Below, one piece after another: positions 16,931 to 25,423 of a stretch of DNA of 64,000 nt. A program made the translations under genes and the position numbers. The stretch is from Beijerinckia sp. 28-YEA-48 (GTDB lineage: Bacteria; Pseudomonadota; Alphaproteobacteria; Rhizobiales; Beijerinckiaceae). Numbering within the stretch: the stretch's first letter is position 1; the number at the start of each line of letters is the position of its first letter. The stretch covers positions 124,001-188,000 of the forward strand of contig NZ_FNSI01000002.1 of NCBI RefSeq assembly GCF_900104955.1, in the 5' to 3' direction. The notes beneath the pieces are model-generated. The model saw nothing but the letters and a program-made list of their open reading frames with translations, did not search any database and was not told where the DNA came from.

Positions 16931-17908
16931 GTGCGATTGGTCTATTCGTCTCAAGATTTGGGCGGTGCCGATCAGCTCTCACGTTATCAGGCGCTGGTTG
17001 CCCCGCGGGTGGCTAAGGTCGAGGCTCACCCTAGTCGACGTGCCGGCTTTAGCTGCGAGATAGCAGAGATGAGCGTCGGCCCGCTGCGTTTCGTGCGCAT
17101 CCAATCGGATCCGATAGAACTCCGACGCTCGATGCGCTGCATCGAAGCCGACGGTCAGACGCAATACCTGGTCGGACTCAACCTGTCGGGCGCCAGTACG
17201 GTTCACCACGCCACCGGTCATACGCTGATCCCAACCGGAGGTCTTTTCCTGCTCGATAAGACCGTACCCTACGAGTCGGCCGTGATCGAACGAACCGATC
17301 GTGTTCTCATAGCCATTCCACGGCCCCTCCTGGAACGGCGGCTGGACGATCCTGGGCGTTATCTGTCGGTGATGCCCGAGACGGATAGCGGCGTCGGCCG
17401 CATCGCCGCGACCTATCTTACCACGCTTGTGGAGGAGGGGCCTGATATGACCGTGTCGCAGCAAGCGGCAGCGGCCGATATATGCCTCGATCTCTTGGCC
17501 ATGGCGTTCGAGGCCGGGGACGCGGGACGGGGGGATACGTCACGCCGTAGCGGTCCGCGCACCCTGATGCTGCTGTCTCGCATCAAAGCCTATTTACGTT
17601 GTCGCTTAACCGACCCCGACCTGACGCCGTCCGAGATCGCGCGGGCCCACGGCATTTCCAAACGCTACCTTCACACGCTGTTCGCGTCCACAAACAACAC
17701 GCTTGGGGCTTGGGTGCGGGAGGAGCGGATGACACGTGCCCATGCCGCGCTGGCCGATCCGCGTTGCGAGCGGCTGTCGATTACCGAAGTCGCATTACGG
17801 GAGGGCTTCAACGACATCCCGCACTTCAGCCGCCAATTCAAGGCGCGCTTTGGTATGACGCCCGCCGTCGCTCGAGCACGCGCGATGGCGCAGCGCCAGG
17901 CGAATTGA
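16931..17908 (+). CDS. AraC-family transcriptional regulator
   Basis: About 325 residues. An N-terminal sensor domain of the AraC_binding_2 type (about 30-190) precedes a C-terminal pair of helix-turn-helix motifs (LTPSEIARAHGISKRYLHTLF and LSITEVALREGFNDIPHFSR). I prefer GTG 16931, spaced correctly from GGGAGGTGA; TTG 16928 would sit too close to it. It converges on the VOC gene and heads the second catabolic island, so it probably activates the nearby VOC, esterase, amidohydrolase or Liv genes. The ligand is unknown. Confidence 0.85.
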   Translation: MRLVYSSQDLGGADQLSRYQALVAPRVAKVEAHPSRRAGFSCEIAEMSVGPLRFVRIQSDPIELRRSMRCIEADGQTQYLVGLNLSGASTVHHATGHTLIPTGGLFLLDKTVPYESAVIERTDRVLIAIPRPLLERRLDDPGRYLSVMPETDSGVGRIAATYLTTLVEEGPDMTVSQQAAAADICLDLLAMAFEAGDAGRGDTSRRSGPRTLMLLSRIKAYLRCRLTDPDLTPSEIARAHGISKRYLHTLFASTNNTLGAWVREERMTRAHAALADPRCERLSITEVALREGFNDIPHFSRQFKARFGMTPAVARARAMAQRQAN

Positions 17909-17915
17909 ACCCCGC

Positions 17916-18785
17916 TCAGTCCTGCTGGAAGATATGTACGACGCCGAGCGCGTTCTCTGCCGGTACATAGAAGCGATTGGTCGCCTCGACGATCGGGAAG
18001 CCCGCGGTGGTGATGATCTTGCGCGCGGCCGCCAGATCGGTGACCGAGAAGGTCATGGCCGCAATCGCCGGCGCCGGAGCGAACAGTGTGCCGGGCATAT
18101 TGCTAGCTGCTTTATCCGGATTCATAAAGCGCAGGCGCGTTGCCAGCGGCAAGTCGATAACGGGATCGCCGTCTTTCGTCCGGCTCTTCTGGCCCGTCAG
18201 TGTCTCATAACGGCGCGCGGTGGCGTTGGCATCCGATGTTACGAGCAACACCTCGGCGAGCGAGGTTGCGCCATTGCGGTGCCCGAGATAGCGCGGCTGA
18301 TGCACATATTCGGGATTGCGGTGGCGGGCCGCCTGGATCAACCCTTCGGGTGTCAGTGCGCGATCGAAATGTACGCAATCGAAACGTGCCGTTTTAACGC
18401 CATCTTCCGTTCCGATATCGCGTTGGAGGGCGATCACGCCTGAAGTCTTGACTTCTGCCGTCTTCAGTCGCGCATCGACGACCGAGGCGTCCTTGCAACC
18501 AAAGCAGATGATATGCGCGCCCTGGAAGCGATCGATGAATTGCCCCCAGCTCCAGTCGAGCGCCCCCGGATTCACGATACCGAGGACTTCTATATAGTTA
18601 TGAGGAAAAATCGCGCAGCGATTGCCGGTCGCCATTGGCTGCACCGGCTCGCCAGGCTTGGCGGAGCCTGAGTGAACCGACAACGGCGAAAGGGTAAAGC
18701 CCAAAGCTTCGTAAAGCGCGCAGCCCTGTTCCATATCCCTAACGGCCACGCCGACATGGTTCACGCTATCGATATCGCCGATCAT
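17916..18785 (-). CDS. VOC-superfamily (glyoxalase-like) protein
   Basis: About 289 residues with two vicinal-oxygen-chelate halves: the first opens with VNHVGVAVRDMEQG, and a later half contains a second VOC-like repeat (SLAEVLLVTSDANATARRYE). It resembles Glyoxalase_3/PF13468-type domains, a mixed group of dioxygenases, isomerases and lyases. The longer frame starts at 18845, but ATG 18785 has a GGAGAAGGTGAG site and begins just before the fold, so I use it. It is divergent from the carboxylesterase gene. Metal ligands were not assigned and the substrate is unknown. Confidence 0.75.
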   Translation of the reverse strand: MIGDIDSVNHVGVAVRDMEQGCALYEALGFTLSPLSVHSGSAKPGEPVQPMATGNRCAIFPHNYIEVLGIVNPGALDWSWGQFIDRFQGAHIICFGCKDASVVDARLKTAEVKTSGVIALQRDIGTEDGVKTARFDCVHFDRALTPEGLIQAARHRNPEYVHQPRYLGHRNGATSLAEVLLVTSDANATARRYETLTGQKSRTKDGDPVIDLPLATRLRFMNPDKAASNMPGTLFAPAPAIAAMTFSVTDLAAARKIITTAGFPIVEATNRFYVPAENALGVVHIFQQD

Positions 18786-19000
18786 GTGCTGTCTCACCTT
18801 CTCCCGGATAGTTTCCTTCTTGTCGCATGTCGGATCGCTGGTCACTTGTCCGGTGGCGAACGATCAATTGTCTTGAAGCGCACCGCTCCGAACAGTCGTT
18901 GAAAGCGGCATTCTAGCACAGTTCGGTTTGCGCTCTGGCGCAAGCCCGTACGCCCCATCGGGCTAATCTGCGACCATCGAGGGAGCGGAGAGCAGAGCGG

Positions 19001-20521
19001 ATGAGCGCGCACGACATGACGAAGGAAGCTATTGTCGAAACGCGGCTGGGCCCCGTGCGAGGTATAGGATCAAATGGAACCTATCATTTTCGTGGTGTTC
19101 CGTTTGCCCGGCCTCCGGTCGCCGAGCTGCGCCTGGCACCGCCGCAACCCGTCAGGCTTTGGCATGAGGTTCTCGACGCGACCCGACCGGCGCCCATTGC
19201 CCCGCAACTTGCCTCACGGCTCGCCCGGGTCATGGGCGATTTCGAGCGCGTACAGAGTGAAGATTGCCTGACGTTGACGATTGCCACACCAGGTTTGAAC
19301 GGCCGTCGACCCGTGATTGTCTGGTTGCACGGCGGCGGCTTCTCAAGCGGTTCCGGAGGTCTCGATTGGTATGACGGCCGCCGGCTTGCTGCGGAGGGCG
19401 ACGTGGTGGTCGTGGGCGTCAATTATCGTCTGGGTGCCCTTGGCTTTCTCTATGTTCCCGGCGTTTCCCCCGGCAATCTTGGCTTGCTTGATCAGGCGTT
19501 GGCGCTGCAATTCGTGCGCGCGCATATTGATCGGTTCGGCGGCGACCCGGACAACATCATAGTGATGGGCCAGTCCGCTGGCGGCAATTCCATCGTTGCA
19601 CTCTTCGCCGGCGGCCTTATGCCGGCTGGCGTCAAGCGCGCGATTATTATGAGCGGCGCGATCGGCATGGGACCGCAAGACCAGACGACGGCGCGACGTA
19701 TCGGCGCCGCTTATCTGCAGCACCTTGGAATCGACGCAGAAAGCACTGACGTGCGCGCAAAAATTCTTGCGCTACCCGTGACTGCATTGCTGCAGGCACA
19801 GGCCGCAACAGCGAGGGCCGAGGCTCGGTCAGGGGATACGTCGCCACCATTTCATCTCGTCGCCAACGGCGTCGGCGTGCCAGCAGATAAGCCGTTCAAT
19901 CAAGCGGCGCTTGGCGCCATGCGGGGCGTCGATCTTCTAATTGGCGCGACCCAAGAGGAAATGTGCGCTTTTTTCAGTTTCGATCCAGCTATCCAAGCGC
20001 TGGACGAGGCGGGGCTTACAGACCGGGCGCGAGGTTGGTATGGCCCGGCTGCCGAGGCGCGGCTCGCCCGCGTGCGGAAGCTTCGCCCGCAAGACCGGCC
20101 CGCGGACCATCTGGTGGCGCTGGGCACAGAGGACATTTTCCTGTTTCCGGCTCTGCGCCTGGCAGAAAATTTGGCTGATGCCGGAGCACGGGTTTTCACC
20201 TATTCCTTCGACTGGCGTTCGCCTGATCTTCAGTTAAAGAGCTGTCATTGCCTGGAGTTGCCCTTCGTCTTTGGTCCGGGCGAGGCCTGGAATGCGTCAC
20301 CAATGATCGCCGGCGCGGATCCCGCGATCGTTGCGGCCCTGTCGCAGGCGATGCGCGCCTCATTGTTGGCCTTTGCGCGCACCGGCACGGCGTCGGCATC
20401 GGCATTGCCGGATTGGCCGGTTTACGATCGTGCCCGACGCTCCACTCTATGTTTCGATGAAAATGCCCGTACCGAGAATGATCCCGCCGACTTTGCTTCT
20501 GCGGCCGAGCTATACGGCTAG
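19001..20521 (+). CDS. Type B carboxylesterase
   Basis: A 506-residue alpha/beta hydrolase with family hallmarks in order: FRGVPFARPPV near the N-terminus, SEDCL at 86-90, the oxyanion loop HGGGF at 110-114, and the nucleophile elbow GQSAGG (Ser192). A CHCLELPFVFG segment probably provides the catalytic histidine. It hydrolyses carboxylic esters or carbamates. There is no signal peptide, so it is probably cytoplasmic. The amidohydrolase gene starts 6 bases after its stop, so the two are one operon: an ester or carbamate may be cleaved first and the product then attacked by the amidohydrolase. Confidence 0.9.
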   Translation: MSAHDMTKEAIVETRLGPVRGIGSNGTYHFRGVPFARPPVAELRLAPPQPVRLWHEVLDATRPAPIAPQLASRLARVMGDFERVQSEDCLTLTIATPGLNGRRPVIVWLHGGGFSSGSGGLDWYDGRRLAAEGDVVVVGVNYRLGALGFLYVPGVSPGNLGLLDQALALQFVRAHIDRFGGDPDNIIVMGQSAGGNSIVALFAGGLMPAGVKRAIIMSGAIGMGPQDQTTARRIGAAYLQHLGIDAESTDVRAKILALPVTALLQAQAATARAEARSGDTSPPFHLVANGVGVPADKPFNQAALGAMRGVDLLIGATQEEMCAFFSFDPAIQALDEAGLTDRARGWYGPAAEARLARVRKLRPQDRPADHLVALGTEDIFLFPALRLAENLADAGARVFTYSFDWRSPDLQLKSCHCLELPFVFGPGEAWNASPMIAGADPAIVAALSQAMRASLLAFARTGTASASALPDWPVYDRARRSTLCFDENARTENDPADFASAAELYG

Positions 20522-20527
20522 CCATCG

Positions 20528-22054
20528 ATGGAAATCCGCATGAATGATCGCGCACTTCTTATCCGGCAGGCAAGAGTTCTCGATCTCGATGCCAATCCGC
20601 ATACGCCAGCGACGGTTGATATCCTTGTGCTGGGCGATACGATCGCAGCGGTCGGTGACGACTTGCGGCAGAGTTCGCCTGCACAAGCGGATATCATTGA
20701 AGCCACTGGCCTGCTCGCCATTCCCGGGCTGGTAAATGCGCACTATCATTCCCACGATGCGCTGCTCAAAGGGGCCTTCGATACATCGTCGTTGGAACGC
20801 TGGGCACTCAACGCGTTGCCACGTTCTTATCCACCGCGCAGCGACCGGGAATTGCGTGCCCGCACCTTGATTGGTGCTGCAGAATGTCTGCGCGGGGGCA
20901 TCACAACCGTTCAAGACATGCTGAGCCTATGGCCGCTGACACGGCATCAGGCACGCGTTGTGCGTGATGCCTATGAGGAGACGGGCCTACGCGTGGTGCT
21001 CGGCTTACAAACGGCGGATGTTGGCCCACTCGACACGGTACCGTTCTGGCGGGAACTCATACCGGCGGGAATGGTGTCGCTGTTGGGCGATCCCGCGCCT
21101 GTCGAGGCCAACGAGCCTGTAGCGGAAATCGATGCTATTCTTTCCGACATGCCAAACCGGCGGGAGGGGCGTATCGCCTGGGCGGTCTGTCCATCGAGCC
21201 CGGAGCGATGTTCGCAAGATCTGCTGCTACGTCTCGTCGCGGTGGCCCGGCGCCATGGTGTGCGGCTGTTTTCGCATGTCGCGATCTCCCGTGCCGAGGC
21301 ATTGGGAGCGCAGCGCATCTTCGCTGCATTCGAAGGTTCGCCGATCGTCTATCTCGACCAGCTCGACGTGCTCGGGCCTGATCTAACGCTCGCTCACGGC
21401 GTTTGGCTTGACGATCCTGATTGCGCATTGATCGCGCGTTCCGGCACGCGACTGGTGCTCAACCCGATGAGCAATCTGAAGACCAAGAACGGTATCGCCT
21501 CGTTCCGCCGCTATCACGAGGCCGGGGTATATCCGGCGCTGGGTTGTGACAATTGTTCCTGCTCGGATGCTCAGAACATGTTCCAGGCGATGAAGATCGC
21601 GACACTGGTCTCCGCTGTCACCGATCATCGCGAAGGTGGTCCGACGGCGCGCGACGCCCTTATGGCGGCAACGGCACATGGTGCTCGCGCACTTGGACTG
21701 GAGCAATCCATCGGTACGATTCGGCCGGGCTACAAGGCGGACATCACCCTGTTGGATCTGAACGATCCAGTGTTCCGGCCATTGAATAGTGCCGCGCGGC
21801 AGCTTGTCTACGGCGAATCCGGGCGAAGCGTCACAAGCGTTATCGTCGACGGCAGGATCGTGATGCGCGATCGGCGCTTGCTGACTATCGACGAGGAAGC
21901 GTTGGCCAGGGAGATCGACGCCGTCATGCCGGCCTTCGCGCGTGACGCAGCCGCCGTGCAGGCCCGCACCGAATTACTCAGCCCATTCATCGCCGAGGCC
22001 GACCGCCGCATCTGGGCGGCTGATGTCCACCTGTCGCGTTTTGCCTGCGGCTAA
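20528..22054 (+). CDS. Amidohydrolase of the AtzB/TrzA/guanine-deaminase type
   Basis: A 508-residue TIM-barrel hydrolase with an N-terminal beta domain, the HxH metal motif at His72/His74 (NAHYHSH), later metal ligands in LFSHVAIS and LAHGVWL, and a GCDN aspartate motif. A C-terminal IRPGYKADITLLDL segment closes the family pattern. Relatives deaminate or dechlorinate s-triazines, purines, cytosine or other N-heterocycles. It starts 6 bases after the esterase stop, and an in-frame ATG at 20540 is possible. Its end overlaps the convergent livF by 4 bases. A role in degrading the compound taken up by the neighbouring Liv importer is inferred. Confidence 0.87.
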   Translation: MEIRMNDRALLIRQARVLDLDANPHTPATVDILVLGDTIAAVGDDLRQSSPAQADIIEATGLLAIPGLVNAHYHSHDALLKGAFDTSSLERWALNALPRSYPPRSDRELRARTLIGAAECLRGGITTVQDMLSLWPLTRHQARVVRDAYEETGLRVVLGLQTADVGPLDTVPFWRELIPAGMVSLLGDPAPVEANEPVAEIDAILSDMPNRREGRIAWAVCPSSPERCSQDLLLRLVAVARRHGVRLFSHVAISRAEALGAQRIFAAFEGSPIVYLDQLDVLGPDLTLAHGVWLDDPDCALIARSGTRLVLNPMSNLKTKNGIASFRRYHEAGVYPALGCDNCSCSDAQNMFQAMKIATLVSAVTDHREGGPTARDALMAATAHGARALGLEQSIGTIRPGYKADITLLDLNDPVFRPLNSAARQLVYGESGRSVTSVIVDGRIVMRDRRLLTIDEEALAREIDAVMPAFARDAAAVQARTELLSPFIAEADRRIWAADVHLSRFACG

Positions 22055-22767
22055 ACGCCGAGGTACCGGTGTCGGGTCTCGTCGTCGGCCTGCAGCGCCT
22101 CGGGCGTTGTCTCATGGATAACGCGTCCTTTGCTGACGATCACGACGCGATCGGCAAGCGACAGAGCAAAATTCAACCGTTGTTCGATCAAGAGGAGCGC
22201 CGAGCCGCTGCGTTTCACGTCCTTCAATACGGTTTGCAATTCACGGACTAGCAATGGCGACAGGCCCTCGGTCGGTTCATCGAGCAGGACCAAGCGGGGA
22301 TGGCCGACGAGAGCGCGGCCGACGGCCAGCATCTGCTGCTCACCGCCCGAGAGACTGCCGGCGCGGGTGTCACGACGTTCTTTCAATCGGGGAAACGCGG
22401 CATAAACGCATTCCGGCGTCCACGCGAGCTCATGTTTGTCGAACCGACGCAAGCCACTGGCGACATCGAGTGTCTCGGCGACGCTCAAGGAGCGGAAGGT
22501 GCGCCGGCCCTGTGGCACCAAAGCGACACCAGCGCGGCTGATTGTTTCTGGCACACGCCCCGCGATCTCCTGACCGGCAAAACGGATCGAACCGCGGCGC
22601 GGCGGAACAAAGCCGATGATCGAGCGCACGAGTGTAGTCTTGCCGACACCATTGCGCCCGAGAACAGCGAGCACCTCTCCAGGATTCACCTGTAGCGAAA
22701 TGCCCTGCAAAACATAGCTATCGCCGTAGTAGGTGTGAACGTCGTCGATCGTGATCAGCGGTTCCAT
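22051..22767 (-). CDS. livF: Branched-chain-type ABC transporter ATPase (LivF family), second cluster
   Basis: A 238-residue ABC ATPase with Walker A (GRNGVGKTT), the signature LSGGEQQML and Walker B (LVLLDEPTEGLSP). The C-terminal DDETRHRYLGV tail is typical of LivF. It lies 2 bases after livG and is the last gene of the second Liv operon, overlapping the convergent amidohydrolase by 4 bases. Its relation to the first livF is that of a family member rather than a recent copy. Confidence 0.9.
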   Translation of the reverse strand: MEPLITIDDVHTYYGDSYVLQGISLQVNPGEVLAVLGRNGVGKTTLVRSIIGFVPPRRGSIRFAGQEIAGRVPETISRAGVALVPQGRRTFRSLSVAETLDVASGLRRFDKHELAWTPECVYAAFPRLKERRDTRAGSLSGGEQQMLAVGRALVGHPRLVLLDEPTEGLSPLLVRELQTVLKDVKRSGSALLLIEQRLNFALSLADRVVIVSKGRVIHETTPEALQADDETRHRYLGV

Positions 22768-22769
22768 GG

Positions 22770-23519
22770 TCAGATCTCGTCGCCGAAGTAGATTTGCTGG
22801 ATATCTTTGTTGTCGCGCACCTCGGCGGCTGAACCGCTGAAGAACAGCCGGCCATTGTGCAAGATGGCGAACCGATCAGCGATCTGGAAAGCGACATCCA
22901 TATCGTGTTCAATCACAAGAACAGCAACATCCCGGCTCAATCCTTGGATCAGCGAAACGACATTGTCGGTCTCGAGAGCCGAGAGACCTGAGGTCGGCTC
23001 GTCGAGCAGCAGGAGGCGAGGCTCATGGGCAACCGCCATCGCGATCTCAAGTTTGCGCTGGTCGCCGTAAGCAAGATCGCGCACAAGCGCCTCTGATTGA
23101 TCGGAAAAACGCCACTCGGCAAGAATTTTGCTGACACGCTGGTGCACTGGGCCATCCGCGCTCGCGTCACGGAAGGCGGCGAGACCCGATGTCGCCAGAG
23201 CGGAAACGGCCAGCCGCACATTCTCAGCTACAGTCATCTCAGGAAACAGCGAAGTGATCTGGAACGTTCGCGCCAGCCCACGACGGGCGCGTTGTTGCGG
23301 AGACAGTGCGGTAATATCTTCGTCGAACAGCCGGATACGGCCAGACGTTGGCGTCAATTGTCCACCGATCATATTGAACAAGGTGGTTTTGCCGGCACCG
23401 TTGGGGCCGAGCATGACCAATCGTTCGCCGGGAGCGATCTCCAGCGTAACATTGTCCACGGCGCGGAGGCCGCCGAACTGAATCGAAAGTGCGCTGACGG
23501 AGAGAGCAGGAGATGTCAT
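22770..23519 (-). CDS. livG: Branched-chain-type ABC transporter ATPase (LivG family), second cluster
   Basis: A 249-residue ABC ATPase with Walker A (GPNGAGKTT), the LivG-type signature (LAYGDQRKLEI), Walker B (LLLLDEPTSGL), the switch histidine in VIEHD, and a C-terminal DIQQIYFGDEI tail. It overlaps livM by 4 bases (ATGA) and is followed directly by livF. It forms the energising subunit pair with LivF. Confidence 0.9.
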   Translation of the reverse strand: MTSPALSVSALSIQFGGLRAVDNVTLEIAPGERLVMLGPNGAGKTTLFNMIGGQLTPTSGRIRLFDEDITALSPQQRARRGLARTFQITSLFPEMTVAENVRLAVSALATSGLAAFRDASADGPVHQRVSKILAEWRFSDQSEALVRDLAYGDQRKLEIAMAVAHEPRLLLLDEPTSGLSALETDNVVSLIQGLSRDVAVLVIEHDMDVAFQIADRFAILHNGRLFFSGSAAEVRDNKDIQQIYFGDEI

Positions 23520-24478
23520 GCCTTTTTGTCTCCACGCAGACGCTCACGAAAGAGTGCCACAAGTCCGTTAGGGGCGAGCAGCACCACGGCGATGTAGAGC
23601 AGCCCTAAGATCATCGACCAGCGATTGGTGAAACTACTGACGCCGTGGCTGAGGAAAACGATGAGAAAAGCACCAACGAATGGCCCCAGCAGCGTGCCGG
23701 CACCGCCGACGATCACCATCAAAGTGATTTCGGCCGAGACGACCACGCCTATCGATTCCGGGCTCATGAAGCCCTTGTAATAGGCAAAGAGAACTCCGGC
23801 GAAGCCAGCGAAACCGGATGCAAGGATGAAGGCAAGGTATTTGTGCAGCCAGACGCGATAGCCAAGGGCTGCCATGCGCTGCGGATTTTGCTGGATGCCA
23901 CGCAGCGCCTGGCCAAAGGAAGAACGCACGATCGCATGCATCAGCAGCAATGCGACAGCTGCCGCGACGATGACGAAAACGAGATAGGTATTGGTGTCAG
24001 CCAGCGATATGCCTGGCAGGCCGAGGCTGGGACGGGGGATGCCACGCAGGCCGTCATCGCCCCCGGTCAAGCTGCGCCAGGAAAAAGCTATCGCCCAGGT
24101 GATTTGGCCAAGCGCCAATGTGATCATGAGGAAGTAGACGCCGACTGTTTGCAGCGCAACGGCGCCAAAAATTGCACCGACCGCCATGCTGAACGCCACC
24201 GCTGCCAGCGCGCTGAGCCAGAAATTGTCGCCGACATGAATTGCGAACAATCCAGCGACATAAGCGCCGACGCCGAAATAGGCGGCGTGCCCGAGCGAAG
24301 GCAGGCCGGTATAACCGAGGAGCAGATTCAGGCTCAATGCTAGGATGGAGAAGATGACGCCATCGATCATAAGCCCAGCATAGTAGGATGGCAGAAACGT
24401 GCTGATCACAGCGGCGAGGGCGAACACGACGACGCTGGCGGCGAAGGTCGTGGATTTTGTGACAGTGGCGGTGGTCAT
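23516..24478 (-). CDS. livM: LivM-type permease, second Liv cluster
   Basis: A 320-residue integral membrane protein with about nine hydrophobic segments and the LivM hallmark loop GYTGLPSLGHAAYFG. It forms the inner-membrane channel with LivH. It overlaps livG by 4 bases and lies 9 bases after livH. In contrast to the first cluster, LivH and LivM are separate proteins here. Confidence 0.9.
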   Translation of the reverse strand: MTTATVTKSTTFAASVVVFALAAVISTFLPSYYAGLMIDGVIFSILALSLNLLLGYTGLPSLGHAAYFGVGAYVAGLFAIHVGDNFWLSALAAVAFSMAVGAIFGAVALQTVGVYFLMITLALGQITWAIAFSWRSLTGGDDGLRGIPRPSLGLPGISLADTNTYLVFVIVAAAVALLLMHAIVRSSFGQALRGIQQNPQRMAALGYRVWLHKYLAFILASGFAGFAGVLFAYYKGFMSPESIGVVVSAEITLMVIVGGAGTLLGPFVGAFLIVFLSHGVSSFTNRWSMILGLLYIAVVLLAPNGLVALFRERLRGDKKA

Positions 24479-24487
24479 GAACGATCC

Positions 24488-25342
24488 CTACGCGCGGCCA
24501 AACAGGCCGTTCGGCTTGATAGCCAGCATGGCGACCATCGGCACGAAGACCGTGAACATGGCAAGCTCTGGCACGATGGCCTTGCCGAGTGTGTCGATGA
24601 GGCCGATCAGCAGGCTACCGATGAACGCGCCGCGCAAACTGCCGAGCCCGCCAATGACGACGACGGCAAATGCTTGCAGGACAACTTCGAAATCGGCGCC
24701 GGGATAGACGCCCAGCATGGCGCCGCCGAGCACGCCAGCGGCGGCGGCCAGCGCCGCGCCGGCGGCGAAGACCATCAGGAAGACCAGACGGATATTGACG
24801 CCAGTCGCCCGCGTCATGTCGGCATCGTCAACACCAGCACGAATGATAGCGCCAATCCGGGTGCGTTCGATCAGCAACCACAGGCTGATAGCGACCACGA
24901 CGCCGGCAATCGTCAGCGCAAGACGATATTTCGGAAAGACGAGGCCGGCGAGCCGATAGGAGCCTTCAAGGAATTCCGGTCGGGGCAGGGTTTGCGGCAA
25001 ACCACCCCACCACCAGAGCGTTGCGTCGGAGATGATCAGCAGGAGGCCAAAACTCATCAGCACCTGGCCGAGTTCATTGTGCTGCACACGTTGCAACAAG
25101 AAACGTTGCGTCAACATGCCCACTACGCCAACCACAATTGGCGCTAGGAGAAGGCCCAACCAAAAACTGTCCGTAGCATTGATGACGCTGAGGCCGATAT
25201 AGCCACCCAGCAGATAGAAAGAGCCATGCGCCAGATTGATGATCCGCATCAATCCAAAAATAATAGATAGGCCAGACGCGAGCAGGAATAGGAGCATCGC
25301 GAGCGTCAGCCCGTTGAGAACCTGTATTGAAATGGTGGCCAT
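24488..25342 (-). CDS. livH: LivH-type permease, second Liv cluster
   Basis: About 284 residues, strongly hydrophobic, with the LivH opening pattern (NGLTLAMLLFLLASGLSIIFG) and a conserved VIGGLGSLRGAFIG segment. I prefer ATG 25342, which has a GGA-spaced ribosome site; the longer frame uses TTG 25354. It is separated from the binding-protein gene by a strong stem-loop at 25380-25418, which probably sets a lower level of permease than binding protein. Confidence 0.9.
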   Translation of the reverse strand: MATISIQVLNGLTLAMLLFLLASGLSIIFGLMRIINLAHGSFYLLGGYIGLSVINATDSFWLGLLLAPIVVGVVGMLTQRFLLQRVQHNELGQVLMSFGLLLIISDATLWWWGGLPQTLPRPEFLEGSYRLAGLVFPKYRLALTIAGVVVAISLWLLIERTRIGAIIRAGVDDADMTRATGVNIRLVFLMVFAAGAALAAAAGVLGGAMLGVYPGADFEVVLQAFAVVVIGGLGSLRGAFIGSLLIGLIDTLGKAIVPELAMFTVFVPMVAMLAIKPNGLFGRA

Positions 25343-25379
25343 TGTTTCCGCCAAGCGCCTCGCCGGTGAGGCGTACCAA

Positions 25380-25418
25380 CGTTTCCTTCGGCTGGGATTG
25401 TGCCAGCCGAAGGAAACG
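25380..25418 (-). promoter_or_regulatory. Intra-operon stem-loop between livK and livH
   Basis: CGTTTCCTTCGGCTGG and its exact reverse complement flank a 7-base loop, giving a perfect 16-base-pair stem starting 5 bases after the binding-protein stop. There is no T-run on the transcribed strand. It is therefore more likely a 3'-end stabiliser or partial terminator that favours binding-protein mRNA than a full terminator. Confidence 0.7.
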
Positions 25419-25423
25419 CGAAC

